From the NCBI RefSeq assembly GCF_900100865.1, contig NZ_LT627734.1:186001-250000 (forward strand): DNA of 64,000 nt, read 5' to 3'. Within the stretch, counting starts at the first letter, position 1. Every line of letters starts with the position of its first letter. The DNA is from Candidatus Aquiluna sp. UB-MaderosW2red (GTDB lineage: Bacteria > Actinomycetota > Actinomycetes > Actinomycetales > Microbacteriaceae). The translations under genes and the position numbers were made by a program. Below are positions 34,734 to 42,884 of the stretch, in pieces. Under the pieces are notes generated by a model. That model had not been told where the DNA came from. It saw only the letters and a program-made list of their open reading frames with translations, and made no database searches.

Positions 34734-34882
34734 AGGTCGGACTTCAGATTCAGGACTTCACCACGCAAAACGCTTAGTCGAAGTTCCAACTGCCTGGCTG
34801 CGTCTCCCGAAAAAAACTTCGGGTCTGGCTGGGCGGTGTTCAAAAGTTGCAGCGAATTTTCAAGATGAAAGAGCAATTGCAT
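34724..34882 (-). CDS. Small WXG-like helical protein, probable partner of the lipase-fold protein
   Basis: Frame of 52 residues from the ATG at 34882; it stays open upstream to 35008, inside purB, so the start is uncertain. It forms one helical hairpin: helix MQLLFHLENSLQLLNTA, a turn with FFSGDAARQ (resembling the W-x-G turn followed by AA), and helix LELRLSVLRGEVLNLKSDL. It ends 10 bp inside the lipase-fold gene, which suggests coupling. It could also be chance, since no convincing ribosome site is seen. At half the usual WXG100 length, it would need to dimerise or pair. Confidence 0.45.
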   Translation of the reverse strand: MQLLFHLENSLQLLNTAQPDPKFFSGDAARQLELRLSVLRGEVLNLKSDLWL

Positions 34883-34983
34883 TCCGCTACCAAACCAGAG
34901 AGCAGGGGCGGGATTAGAGCCAAAACTAATAGTTGTGGAGATCCTATGATCAAAAAAGGCTGTGGATAGGGCAAAATGGGGTG

Positions 34984-36375
34984 GTGAGCAATCTTTCAGC
35001 CCAACCAATCAGCCCGCTTGACGGCCGCTACCAAAGCCAGGTCAAGGATCTCGGGAATCACCTAAGCGAAGCCGGACTAAACCGTGCCCGACTTGAAGTC
35101 GAGATTGAGTGGCTGCTTTGGCTCGCAAGCCGCAACCTTCTCGGTTCAGGCAGCGAAATTTCAACTAAAGAGGCCTTCGCTCTAAGGGCCATTGCCGGTG
35201 CTGAATTTGGCGATACCTCAATTGCCAAACTGGCAGAGCTTGAAGCGGTAACCCGGCACGACGTGAAAGCGGTGGAGTACTTCATTCGCGAGCAACTCAA
35301 AGACATGCAACGCCAGGACCTGAGTGAGCTCGTTCACTTTGCTTGCACCTCGGAAGACATTAACAATCTGGCCTATGCAATTACCGTCAAATCAGCGATT
35401 AATGAGGTTTGGCTACCCAAGGCGAACGTTCTGGTAGAAAAACTCACCAAACTCGCCCTAAGCCATGCAGGTGTCCCGATGCTCTCAAGAACTCATGGGC
35501 AACCCGCAACCCCCACCACCATGGGCAAAGAGATTGCCGTTTTTGTTTCAAGGCTGAATCGGCAGCTAAAGCGTATTTCTCAACAGGAATACCTGGGCAA
35601 ATTTTCCGGAGCCACCGGGACCTTTGCCGCTCACATCGCTGCTGCTCCAGATGTTGAGTGGTTGGAAGAATCTCAGGGTTTTGTCGAGAGTCTTGGCCTG
35701 AGCTGGAACCCGCTCACCACCCAAATCGAATCTCACGACTGGCAGGCTGAGCTTTACGGAACAATGGCCCATTTCAACCGCATCCTGCACAATCTGGCAA
35801 CTGACTTTTGGACCTACATTTCGCTGAACTATTTCAAGCAGATTCCGGTGGCCGGTGCCACTGGGTCCTCCACCATGCCGCATAAGGTCAATCCGATTCG
35901 CTTTGAGAACGCCGAGGCCAACCTGGAGATTTCCAACGCGATTCTGGATTCGCTATCGGCAACGCTAGTCACCTCGCGGTTGCAGCGCGACCTGACAGAT
36001 TCCAGCGCTCAGCGAAACATCGGTGTTGGATTCGGGCATTCACTGTTGGCCTTGGACAACCTGGACCGCGGTTTGGATGAATTGGCCCTGAATGAGGCGG
36101 TCCTTCTTGGTGATCTTTTAGAGAACTGGGAAGTTCTCGGTGAAGCAATCCAGACCGCAATCAGGGCGGATGTGGCTCGTGGTGAGAGTGATATCTCCGA
36201 CCCTTACGCGCTTCTAAAAGAGCTCACCAGAGGCAAAAAAGTCGGTGAAGAAGAGTTGTTGGTATTTGTGAACTCGTTAGCCGTCTCCCAAGAGACCAAG
36301 GAAAGATTGTTGGTTTTGCGGCCAGAGCGCTATGTCGGCTTGGCCGAAGAGCTCACGAAAAGAATTCGAAGCTAA
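34984..36375 (+). CDS. purB: Adenylosuccinate lyase
   Basis: Product of 463 residues from the GTG at 34984 (SNLSAQPISPLDGRY, matching the family N-terminus); a GTG one codon earlier is equally possible and the longer frame to 34933 is spurious. It splits SAICAR and adenylosuccinate, releasing fumarate. Signature GSSTMPHKVNPIRFENAEAN carries the flexible catalytic serine loop, and SRTHGQPATPTTMGKE holds an active-site His. It belongs to the long E. coli-like PurB type. It converges with a small membrane-protein gene, overlapping it by 4 bp. Confidence 0.97.
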   Translation: MSNLSAQPISPLDGRYQSQVKDLGNHLSEAGLNRARLEVEIEWLLWLASRNLLGSGSEISTKEAFALRAIAGAEFGDTSIAKLAELEAVTRHDVKAVEYFIREQLKDMQRQDLSELVHFACTSEDINNLAYAITVKSAINEVWLPKANVLVEKLTKLALSHAGVPMLSRTHGQPATPTTMGKEIAVFVSRLNRQLKRISQQEYLGKFSGATGTFAAHIAAAPDVEWLEESQGFVESLGLSWNPLTTQIESHDWQAELYGTMAHFNRILHNLATDFWTYISLNYFKQIPVAGATGSSTMPHKVNPIRFENAEANLEISNAILDSLSATLVTSRLQRDLTDSSAQRNIGVGFGHSLLALDNLDRGLDELALNEAVLLGDLLENWEVLGEAIQTAIRADVARGESDISDPYALLKELTRGKKVGEEELLVFVNSLAVSQETKERLLVLRPERYVGLAEELTKRIRS

Positions 36376-36590
36376 CTAAGCTTCGGCTTATTTGGGTCAC
36401 TGTCATCGGGCTTAAAAGTAAGATCTAAAGTGGCTACTAGGATCAGGCTGAAAATAAAAGTCGCTAGGCCCCAGATTATTGCGGTCTCTACAAACCGAGT
36501 TCCAAAAAGAACAATTAGGCCCACGAATACCCCGGCTATTGCCGATAGAGCCATGTAGGCCTTTAGATTTGCAAAACGCTTCACCTTCAA
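36372..36590 (-). CDS. Small two-helix membrane protein
   Basis: Product of 72 residues with two hydrophobic helices (about 10-30 and 35-57), a basic N-terminus (MKVKRFANLK) and a short acidic C-terminal tail (KPDDSDPNKPKLS). I do not recognise a family. It is encoded 3 bp downstream of the six-helix membrane protein 36594-37109 on the same strand, so the two are co-transcribed and may work together. Confidence 0.65.
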   Translation of the reverse strand: MKVKRFANLKAYMALSAIAGVFVGLIVLFGTRFVETAIIWGLATFIFSLILVATLDLTFKPDDSDPNKPKLS

Positions 36591-36593
36591 AGC

Positions 36594-37109
36594 CTACTTC
36601 GCTTTATCGGGAGCAAAAGCCGAGATGCCAAGGTGAACTCCGCTGAGAGTTAGATACGCGCCAAAGAAACCCACGGCGCTGACCACATCGAGTTCCACCG
36701 ATAGAAACAGTGCACCGAGCAGCAACGCAAAAATCGCACTGATGAAAGCCTCGTTACCTTTTGGGGTCTTGAATCCGAGCCTTCTTGTTTGATAAAGCTC
36801 GAAAGCGCCAGAGATGAGACCCCAAGCTGTGACCAGCGAAATAAAAGCCGGGTAGGCGGCCTCCTCATTGAGGCTCGCGAGCAGTGCGAATAACCCAATC
36901 AGAGTTGCCAACACGGCCATCGGTAACTCTTGCAGCGGGTTGAGGCCGCTTCTTTTGAACATTGCGATCACTGCGCCAACGATACCCAGCGCTAAGCCAT
37001 AGCCTGCAAGTGCTGCTAGGCCAATCTGAGCGGAGTGGGATTGGCTAAACGTAATAAAAATTCCTAAGGCGAAGCTCAGGAATGACCTAAAGAGTTGTTG
37101 ATTGCGCAC
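36594..37109 (-). CDS. Six-helix membrane protein, DUF308/HdeD-like
   Basis: Product of 171 residues with six hydrophobic helices in three pairs, separated by short loops (KRSGLNPLQELP, YQTRRLGFKTPKGNE). The size, helix count and spacing resemble HdeD/DUF308 proteins, an acid-stress-associated family in enterobacteria. The match is by shape rather than by a diagnostic motif. It lies 5 bp downstream of dnaB on the same strand, with a small membrane protein gene following, so it may be transcribed with dnaB. Confidence 0.6.
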   Translation of the reverse strand: MRNQQLFRSFLSFALGIFITFSQSHSAQIGLAALAGYGLALGIVGAVIAMFKRSGLNPLQELPMAVLATLIGLFALLASLNEEAAYPAFISLVTAWGLISGAFELYQTRRLGFKTPKGNEAFISAIFALLLGALFLSVELDVVSAVGFFGAYLTLSGVHLGISAFAPDKAK

Positions 37110-37114
37110 GATTC

Positions 37115-38458
37115 CTAGCTTGGCATATTTACGAAGCGAGAGTACTGACCGTGGAAAGCAACCGTTACAGTTCCAGTCGGGCCATTTCGCTGTTTGGCAA
37201 GTATAAGGTCCGCTTCGCCAGCTCGCGGGTGATCTTTTTCATAGATTCCCTCTCGGTGCAAAAGAATCACGACATCGGCGTCCTGCTCCAAAGAACCGGA
37301 TTCCCTAAGGTGAGATAGTTCTGGGCGCTTATCTTTGGCCTGCTCTGCCTGGCGATTGAGCTGTGAGAGCGCAACAACCGGCAATCCGAGCTCCTTAGCC
37401 AAAAGCTTGAGGGCTCTTGAGAACTCAGAAACCTCTTGCTGCCTTGATTCGACTTTTTTGCCCGAGGACATTAGCTGAATGTAATCGATGACCACCATCT
37501 TCAGATCCACCTGCTGGGCCAGCCTTCGGCACTTAGCGCGGATCTCAACCAATGACATGTTTGGACTGTCATCGATGTAAAGCGGCGCATCGTTTATTCT
37601 GCCGCGGACTGCGGCAAGTTTGGTCCAGTCTCCTTCGGAGACCGTTCCCTTGCGCATGTATTGCAGATAAATCGAAGACTCGGCGCTGAGCATGCGCATC
37701 GCAATTTCGGCGCGGCCCATCTCCAAAGAAAAGAAGATCGTGGCCTGATTGTGCTTAATGGCCGCGTTACGGGCCACATCCAGAGCAAAAGTAGATTTAC
37801 CGACCGCTGGCCTGGCAGCAACAATCACAAGCTGCCCCGGGTGCAGGCCGTGGGTATAGGCATCCAGATCAGTAAAGCCGGTTGGAACACCGGTCATTTC
37901 GCCACCGCGTTTTTGGGCAGTCTCAATTTCCCGAATGGCAGCTTCGATGGAATCACTCAGACCCACGTAGTCCTCGCGAGAGGAAAGGCTTGAAACTTTA
38001 TAGACCTCGGCCTGGGCTTGGTTCACAAGATCTTCAACCTCGCCCTGGCTCTCGTAGCCGGACTGCGCGATTCTGGTTCCAGCATCGATTAGCCGGCGAA
38101 GAATTGCCTTATCGGAAACGATCTTGGCGTAGTAGCTGGCGTTTGCCGCGGTCGGAACATAGCTTGTGAGTGAGTGAAGGTAGTCGGCTCCGCCGGCTTT
38201 CACCAGCCCACCGGACTTATTGAGTTCGTCAGTTACCGCAATCACATCGGTTGGTTCACCTTTGCCAAACAGGCTCAGAACTGCGTTGTAGATTAATTCA
38301 TGCTTTGGAGCGTAGAAGTCCGCCCCCGAGACTACCTCGAAGACTTCGGCTACCGCTTCTTGGCTCAAAAGCATGCCGCCCAAAGTGGACTGCTCCGCTT
38401 CTAAGTTGTGCGGTGCGACTCTTGGATCAGAGGCTGGGACCGGTGAAAGCATCGCCAC
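37115..38458 (-). CDS. dnaB: Replicative DNA helicase DnaB
   Basis: Product of 447 residues without an intein. The N-terminal domain (PHNLEAEQSTLGGMLLS) is followed by a linker and the RecA-like domain with Walker A ARPAVGKST, Walker B LKMVVIDYIQLM, and the late HLRESGSLEQDADVVILLHRE. The hexamer unwinds the fork 5' to 3'. I choose the GTG at 38458 because GAAGGAG stands 6-7 bp before it; an ATG follows two codons later. Upstream lies an array of five perfect DnaA boxes. The helicase loader gene (DciA family) is at 57.3 kb. Confidence 0.98.
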   Translation of the reverse strand: MAMLSPVPASDPRVAPHNLEAEQSTLGGMLLSQEAVAEVFEVVSGADFYAPKHELIYNAVLSLFGKGEPTDVIAVTDELNKSGGLVKAGGADYLHSLTSYVPTAANASYYAKIVSDKAILRRLIDAGTRIAQSGYESQGEVEDLVNQAQAEVYKVSSLSSREDYVGLSDSIEAAIREIETAQKRGGEMTGVPTGFTDLDAYTHGLHPGQLVIVAARPAVGKSTFALDVARNAAIKHNQATIFFSLEMGRAEIAMRMLSAESSIYLQYMRKGTVSEGDWTKLAAVRGRINDAPLYIDDSPNMSLVEIRAKCRRLAQQVDLKMVVIDYIQLMSSGKKVESRQQEVSEFSRALKLLAKELGLPVVALSQLNRQAEQAKDKRPELSHLRESGSLEQDADVVILLHREGIYEKDHPRAGEADLILAKQRNGPTGTVTVAFHGQYSRFVNMPS

Positions 38459-38536
38459 TTTGGACTCCTTCGATTCGACAAGACTTGTATAGCTTGGGGT
38501 ACTTACATTGATGTATCAACTCGCACTTTTCGAGCC

Positions 38537-38701
38537 TGTGGATAACCCTGTGGAAACACGCCGATGTAAAGTGGAAAAAGATGTGGATAACCTGTTAGTC
38601 CCTGTGGATAACTTTTCCTAAAGTGCCGCATTGACGGGTGTTTTGCCTGTGGATAAAAAAATGTAGAAAACTCTAAACCTAAACCTTAGGGTTGTGGATA
38701 A
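38537..38701. promoter_or_regulatory. Array of five perfect DnaA boxes in the dnaB upstream region
   Basis: The 309-bp gap between dnaB (38458) and rplI (38768) contains TGTGGATAA, the complement of TTATCCACA, at 38537, 38582, 38603, 38648 and 38693. All point the same way; spacings are 45, 21, 45 and 45 bp. A degenerate copy, TGTGGAAAC, is at 38549. The oriC cluster at 54.7 kb has six. The array could control dnaB transcription, titrate DnaA, or act as a DnaA-reactivation site. The rest of the gap holds the rplI terminator. Confidence 0.85.
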
Positions 38702-38716
38702 CCGAAGGTTTTTTGC

Positions 38717-38754
38717 CAAAAAAGTAACGGCCCGCCTCTAGGCGAGCCGTTACT
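38717..38754 (-). terminator. Rho-independent terminator after rplI
   Basis: A 15-bp stem (AGTAACGGC... paired with ...GCCGTTACT, one mismatch, 38723-38754) is followed on the minus strand by a run of T, 14 bp beyond the rplI stop. It ends the rpsF-ssb-rpsR-rplI operon and separates it from the DnaA-box array. Confidence 0.85.
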
Positions 38755-38767
38755 TTAATGAATCAAC

Positions 38768-39220
38768 TTACTTTGCAGCAACAACCAAAAGCTTGACTCG
38801 AGCAACTATTTCGGCGGTCAAGCGAACCGACGCCTCGTAGTCACCCAAGTTGCGGATTGCACTGGTGAATTCAACCTTGCGCTTATCGATTGCACCGATG
38901 CCGGCAAGGGCAACCGCGTCAACCAAATCGGTGGTCTTCACGGTGCCGAACAGGCGACCGCCCGTTCCAGCGTTTGCAAGGATGCGAATTGGATTTTCCT
39001 CAAGCTTTGCCTTGAGCTCCTTCGCTTCGTCTTCGGATGCGATTGCGCGTGCATCGCGTGCCGAACGAATCGATGTGATCTGCTTCTCGCCACCCTTGCT
39101 CCAAGAAACCGCGAGGCCGTTTGGAATCAAAAAGTTGCGAGCGTAGCCATTTTTAACTTCTACAACATCGCCTGCGGAACCAAGTCCGGAGACCTCATTG
39201 GTCAGAATTAGCTTTGACAT
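38768..39220 (-). CDS. rplI: 50S ribosomal protein L9
   Basis: Product of 150 residues. The N-terminal rRNA-binding domain begins MSKLILTNEVSGLGSAGDVVEVKNGYARNFLIPNG, followed by a long connecting helix (ASEDEAKELKAKLEEN) and the C-terminal domain. L9 binds 23S rRNA near the L1 stalk and helps keep the reading frame. It is the last gene of rpsF-ssb-rpsR-rplI, 12 bp after rpsR, with a terminator following. Confidence 0.97.
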   Translation of the reverse strand: MSKLILTNEVSGLGSAGDVVEVKNGYARNFLIPNGLAVSWSKGGEKQITSIRSARDARAIASEDEAKELKAKLEENPIRILANAGTGGRLFGTVKTTDLVDAVALAGIGAIDKRKVEFTSAIRNLGDYEASVRLTAEIVARVKLLVVAAK

Positions 39221-39232
39221 GGGGGTTTCTCC

Positions 39233-39490
39233 TTAGCGCCCAGAGCCGGAGTATGGCAAAAGCGCCATCTCACGTGCATTTTTAATAGCCAAGGCAATCT
39301 TGCGCTGGTCTTGCACCGTAGCACCGGTGATTCGACGGGCGCGGATCTTGCCGCGGTCGGAAACGAACTTACGCAGCGTAGCCACGTCTTTGTAATCGAT
39401 GACCTCAATTTTGATGGTCTTAGCCGGGGCTAGCTTGGCGAATTTTGAGTTAATCCGCGGCTTGCGAGCGTCTGCTGACTTTCCTGCCAT
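39233..39490 (-). CDS. rpsR: 30S ribosomal protein S18
   Basis: Product of 85 residues with the S18 core [53 protein letters not shown]. No CxxC or CxxxC pair is present, so it is of the zinc-free type, like the S14 and L33 in this window. It pairs with S6 on the 30S platform. The GGCGCTAAGGAGAAA sequence after it serves rplI. It lies between ssb and rplI. Confidence 0.97.
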   Translation of the reverse strand: MAGKSADARKPRINSKFAKLAPAKTIKIEVIDYKDVATLRKFVSDRGKIRARRITGATVQDQRKIALAIKNAREMALLPYSGSGR

Positions 39491-39512
39491 TTTTTTCTCT
39501 TTCCTTTAATCT

Positions 39513-40007
39513 TTAGAACGGGGCTTCGTCAGCTGCAGCGTCGACTGGGTTTGCCCAGGCGTCTGCGCCATTGGAAGATTTCGTTACTGCTGGAGCCGAC
39601 TGGCCACCCCAAGGGGAGTCCACGGCAGCGCTGCCCTCGCGGGCACGACGGGTTACAGCTGCGGTTGCGTAGCGAAGCGAAGCGCCGATCTCTTCAATCT
39701 CGAGTTCGAGCGATGCCCTAGCTTCACCCTGAGCGGTCTGATAGGCAGATGGTGGCTTGAGCCGACCAGTGACAACCACGCGGGTTCCCTTAGCCAAGCT
39801 CTGAGCGACGTTTTCTGCAACCTCGCGCCAAGCGGTGCAGCGAACCCATACGGTTTCGCCGTCCACCCATTCGTTGGTGGCTTTATTGAATGTGCGCGGG
39901 GTCGAACCGACGCGAACTGAAACAACGGCTATTCCCCCCTGGGTGTAGCGAAGCTCCGGGTCGTCGGCTAGGTTACCGACGATGGTTACGCTAACCTCGC
40001 CTGCCAT
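39513..40007 (-). CDS. ssb: Single-stranded DNA-binding protein
   Basis: Product of 164 residues. The OB fold covers residues 1-110 (VSVTIVGNLADDPELRYTQGGIAVVSVRVG, WVRCTAWREVAENVAQSLAKGTRVVVTGRL). A short disordered Ala/Ser/Asn linker follows, then the acidic tip DEAPF that recruits repair and replication partners. It coats single-stranded DNA as a tetramer. Its ATG overlaps the rpsF stop by one base, the classic S6-SSB-S18 arrangement. Confidence 0.97.
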   Translation of the reverse strand: MAGEVSVTIVGNLADDPELRYTQGGIAVVSVRVGSTPRTFNKATNEWVDGETVWVRCTAWREVAENVAQSLAKGTRVVVTGRLKPPSAYQTAQGEARASLELEIEEIGASLRYATAAVTRRAREGSAAVDSPWGGQSAPAVTKSSNGADAWANPVDAAADEAPF

Positions 40008-40402
40008 TAGCTTCTAGGGCCTGAGGGACGCTTGCCGCCGGAGCGAGGACCGCCACGAGGTGGACGCTTTTCCTTCTCTTCTGGCACAAACTCAATTGGG
40101 TTGATGCTGAATACTGCATCTTCGATCCTGAGCACCTTGGTGCGAAGCACTGCTTCGTTCAGCCTTAGCTGACGCTCGAGCTCCTTCACAGCAGCTGAGT
40201 CAGCGGTCACGTTGATAACAACGTAGATGCCTTCGGCGTGCTTCTGAATTGGATATGTCATGCGACGGCGTCCCCAGATATCAACCTTGTCCACAGTGCC
40301 TTTACTTGTTGTAATGACATTGAGGAACTTGTCGATGCTTGGGGCAACTGTTCGCTCATCTAGTTGAGGGTCCAGAATGACCATCAGCTCGTAATTATGC
40401 AT
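40007..40402 (-). CDS. rpsF: 30S ribosomal protein S6
   Basis: Product of 131 residues, about 30 longer than E. coli S6 without its Glu tail. The ferredoxin-like core ([47 protein letters not shown]) is followed by a basic Pro/Gly/Arg tail ([19 protein letters not shown]). It binds 16S rRNA with S18. The leader before the ATG contains CCG directly before an AAGGAGG site, which may belong to the known S6:S18 autoregulatory leader; that is only a suggestion. It is the first gene of its operon. Confidence 0.97.
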   Translation of the reverse strand: MHNYELMVILDPQLDERTVAPSIDKFLNVITTSKGTVDKVDIWGRRRMTYPIQKHAEGIYVVINVTADSAAVKELERQLRLNEAVLRTKVLRIEDAVFSINPIEFVPEEKEKRPPRGGPRSGGKRPSGPRS

Positions 40403-40495
40403 AGTTAACCCACCTCCTTCGGTCTAAAACGGTCATGGTATTTCCATAACAGGAGGGTAATTGCATAGAGCATTGCCTAGGGCAACCTCACTACC

Positions 40496-41914
40496 TTACT
40501 GGCTTTGTTGCCAGACCAGCAAGCGTTTTTTAGCTTCATCAAAGCCCAGAGAGCCTTCATCCAGCCGAAGCTCCATTAAAAAGTTGTAGGCCTTGCCGAC
40601 ATCGGGGCCAGGCCCGATGTTAAGAATCTGCATGATCTGAGCACCGTCGAGATCTGGCCGCATCGCATCGAGTTGCTCCTGCTGAGCCAAAACCTTGATG
40701 CGCTCCTCTAAATCGTCATAGGCGTGCGCTAGGCGATCTGACTTTTTTTGATTGCGGGTGGTGACATCTGCGCGGGTCAGTGCGTGCAGCTGTAAAAGCT
40801 CCTGGCCGGCATCCCTGACGTATCTTCTAACCGCCGAGTCGCTCCACTGCTGGTCGCTATAGCCAAAGAACCTTAGGTGCAGTTCGACCAGTCTCGCGAC
40901 TGCCTTGATGGTGTCGTTATCGAAGCGCAAATCAGTCAAACGCTTTTTGGCAAGCTTGGCCCCCACCACATCGTGATGGTAGAAGGTCACAGCACCGCCT
41001 AGCTCAAGCCTTCTGGTGGCCGGCTTTCCGATATCGTGAAACAGGGCGGCCAAACGCAGCACCAGGTTCTTCTCCAGCCCATAGTCCTTTTCATAATCAA
41101 TGGCCTGCGATAACACGGTCAGGGTGTGCTGGTAAACGTCCTTATGGTGGTGGTGCTCATCCATTTCAAGTTTTAGAGCCGGCAGCTCCGGCAGAACCAG
41201 TTCCGCTAATCCAGTATCGACCAGGGCCTCTAGCCCCGGGGTTGGATTCTCCGACAGCAAGAGCTTGGTCAGCTCATCCCTGATGCGCTCCTTAGAAATG
41301 ATGCTGATGCGATCTTTCATCTGACACATCGCCTCGAATGTCAAAGGCTCAATCTCAAATCCCAGTTGCGAGGTGAAGCGAGCTCCGCGCATCATGCGCA
41401 ATGGGTCATCGGAGAATGATATTTCCGGGGCGGTCGGAGTCCTGAGAGTCTTGCCCAATAGGTCCCTCAGACCCTGGTGTGGATCCACAAAGGTCATTGC
41501 CGGCAGCCTCAACGCCATGGCATTCACCGTGAAGTCCCGCCTAATTAGGTCATCTTCTAGGTTGTCGCCAAATTCAACGGTTGGCTTGCGAGATTCTTTA
41601 TCGTAGCTGTCGGCCCGATAGCTAGTAATCTCCACCTGTTCGCCCTGAATCTGGGCCGCGATCGTGCCAAATTCTCGACCGATATCCCAGGTTGCCTGAG
41701 ATATCGGCTTTAGCAGGGTAAGTATTTGGTCTGGGCTCGCGCTGGTGGTGAAATCTAGATCGGGCGCGGCTCTGCCAAGGATGGCATCCCTAACGGGGCC
41801 CCCCACGAGGGCAATTTCGTGGCCAGCCCGGGTGAATAGTTCGCCGAGCTGACTCAACAGTGGGTGCGCCGTATTGCGCTTTAGGTTCTCAAGCGCCTGG
41901 GCTACGGATTGCAT
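40496..41914 (-). CDS. cca: CCA-adding tRNA nucleotidyltransferase with HD domain
   Basis: Product of 472 residues from the ATG at 41914; the frame opens at a TTG two codons earlier. The class II nucleotidyltransferase motif is IALVGGPVRDAILG, then DLDFTTSA with the catalytic aspartates, and DLIRRDFTVNAMALR. After the neck/body domains an HD phosphohydrolase domain carries HHHHKDVYQHTLTVL and AALFHDIGKPATR. It restores the 3' CCA end; this is needed because the two tRNA genes at 62.8-63 kb do not encode CCA. Divergent from the NUDIX gene. Confidence 0.95.
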   Translation of the reverse strand: MQSVAQALENLKRNTAHPLLSQLGELFTRAGHEIALVGGPVRDAILGRAAPDLDFTTSASPDQILTLLKPISQATWDIGREFGTIAAQIQGEQVEITSYRADSYDKESRKPTVEFGDNLEDDLIRRDFTVNAMALRLPAMTFVDPHQGLRDLLGKTLRTPTAPEISFSDDPLRMMRGARFTSQLGFEIEPLTFEAMCQMKDRISIISKERIRDELTKLLLSENPTPGLEALVDTGLAELVLPELPALKLEMDEHHHHKDVYQHTLTVLSQAIDYEKDYGLEKNLVLRLAALFHDIGKPATRRLELGGAVTFYHHDVVGAKLAKKRLTDLRFDNDTIKAVARLVELHLRFFGYSDQQWSDSAVRRYVRDAGQELLQLHALTRADVTTRNQKKSDRLAHAYDDLEERIKVLAQQEQLDAMRPDLDGAQIMQILNIGPGPDVGKAYNFLMELRLDEGSLGFDEAKKRLLVWQQSQ

Positions 41915-41967
41915 GCGCAATAGCTTGCCATAGTAAAGAAACTTGGTAGCCCTTATAGAGTTGTGGA

Positions 41968-42414
41968 ATGAAAATCGTCCGCCCCTTTACAGTGACCGAG
42001 GTGTCAGCTGGCGGATTGGTTATTTCGGGCCACGATTCGAACTTGGTAGCCCTGATTTCCCACAGAAATAGGGGCGGCGGTGCAGACTGGTGTCTTCCCA
42101 AGGGACATATTGAGCGCGGTGAAAAAACAGCTGAAACCGCCGTGCGTGAGGTTTACGAAGAAACCGGCTTGGAGGCCGAGGTGATTTCCAAGATCGGTGA
42201 AATCAAATACTCGTTTCGTTTGGGACCAAAAAGAATTCGCAAAACCGTTCACCACTATTTGATGAAGCAGGTGGGAGGGGACCTAAACCACCAAGGCGAT
42301 CCCACCGGCGAGGTGCTGGCGGTCAAGTGGTTTGCAATGCATGAATTGCACGATGTTTTGGCTCATGAAAATGAGAAAAAGATGGTGACTCTGGCCTGGG
42401 AGATTCTGGGTTGA
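41968..42414 (+). CDS. NUDIX hydrolase
   Basis: Product of 148 residues. The Nudix box GHIERGEKTAETAVREVYEETGL follows WCLPK at about residues 47-70, with all catalytic glutamates (GX5EX7REUXEEXGU). It resembles the small MutT-like proteins encoded next to cca and murJ in many Actinobacteria. The substrate is a nucleoside diphosphate linked to an unknown group. It is the first of NUDIX, mini-DUF6049, murJ, overlapping the next gene by 4 bp. A TATAGA sequence 9 bp before the ATG is a candidate -10. Confidence 0.93.
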   Translation: MKIVRPFTVTEVSAGGLVISGHDSNLVALISHRNRGGGADWCLPKGHIERGEKTAETAVREVYEETGLEAEVISKIGEIKYSFRLGPKRIRKTVHHYLMKQVGGDLNHQGDPTGEVLAVKWFAMHELHDVLAHENEKKMVTLAWEILG

Positions 42415-42884
42415 GGCGAATCATCGCATTATTGGCCACGCTCTTGGTGCTTGGGCCAGCAGCCCAGGCCGAGGATGCTGCGCCTCAAATTGTGCCGGGT
42501 TCAACCATCAACCTGGTGGCTAGAGACGGCAGAATCCCGGTAACCATTGAAAATCCAACAGACCAAGACCTGGAGCTCACCCTCCAGGGGCGTTCCGGTT
42601 CGTTTCGCTTGGAAGTGGTGGAGGGCCAGTCATTTACCGTTGCCGCCAACAGCTCCCAGTTGGCGGAGCTGAGCGTTCGAGCAATCGCCAATGGTCCGGT
42701 TGAAATCACAATCTGGCTTGAGCAATCCGGGCTTCGAGTCGGGCAATCTCAGCTCTTGAACGTAAATGTAAATTACGACATCGAACTATTTTTGCTTGTG
42801 ACCCTGGGGGTGGGGATTGTCGCCCTGATTTCGGTGGGTGCAATCCGCACGATTGTGAAGCTTCGAAGAGCAAAGAATGAGTGA
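42411..42884 (+). CDS. Mini DUF6049-like secreted/membrane protein
   Basis: Product of 157 residues: a signal peptide (IIALLATLLVLGPAAQAEDA), a beta-rich domain (residues 30-120) and a C-terminal membrane helix (LFLLVTLGVGIVALISVGAI) with a basic tail. Gene position between the NUDIX gene and murJ is where Actinobacteria encode the large (600-800 residue) DUF6049 protein. The beta domain plus C-terminal helix match that protein's C-terminal portion in pattern (VTIENPTDQDLELTL, GPVEITIWLEQSGLRVG). It appears to be a natural reduced form, with a coupled TTG start at the NUDIX stop. Confidence 0.68.
   Translation: MRRIIALLATLLVLGPAAQAEDAAPQIVPGSTINLVARDGRIPVTIENPTDQDLELTLQGRSGSFRLEVVEGQSFTVAANSSQLAELSVRAIANGPVEITIWLEQSGLRVGQSQLLNVNVNYDIELFLLVTLGVGIVALISVGAIRTIVKLRRAKNE

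Noticed and set aside
38537-38701. CRISPR-like array
   Set aside because: The repeats are 9-bp DnaA boxes with unequal spacing (45, 21, 45, 45) and no cas genes are near; they are too short for CRISPR repeats.
40403-40495. S6:S18 autoregulatory leader before rpsF
   Set aside because: A CCG before AAGGAGG is present, but I could not fold the full known motif by eye, so it is mentioned only within the rpsF entry.
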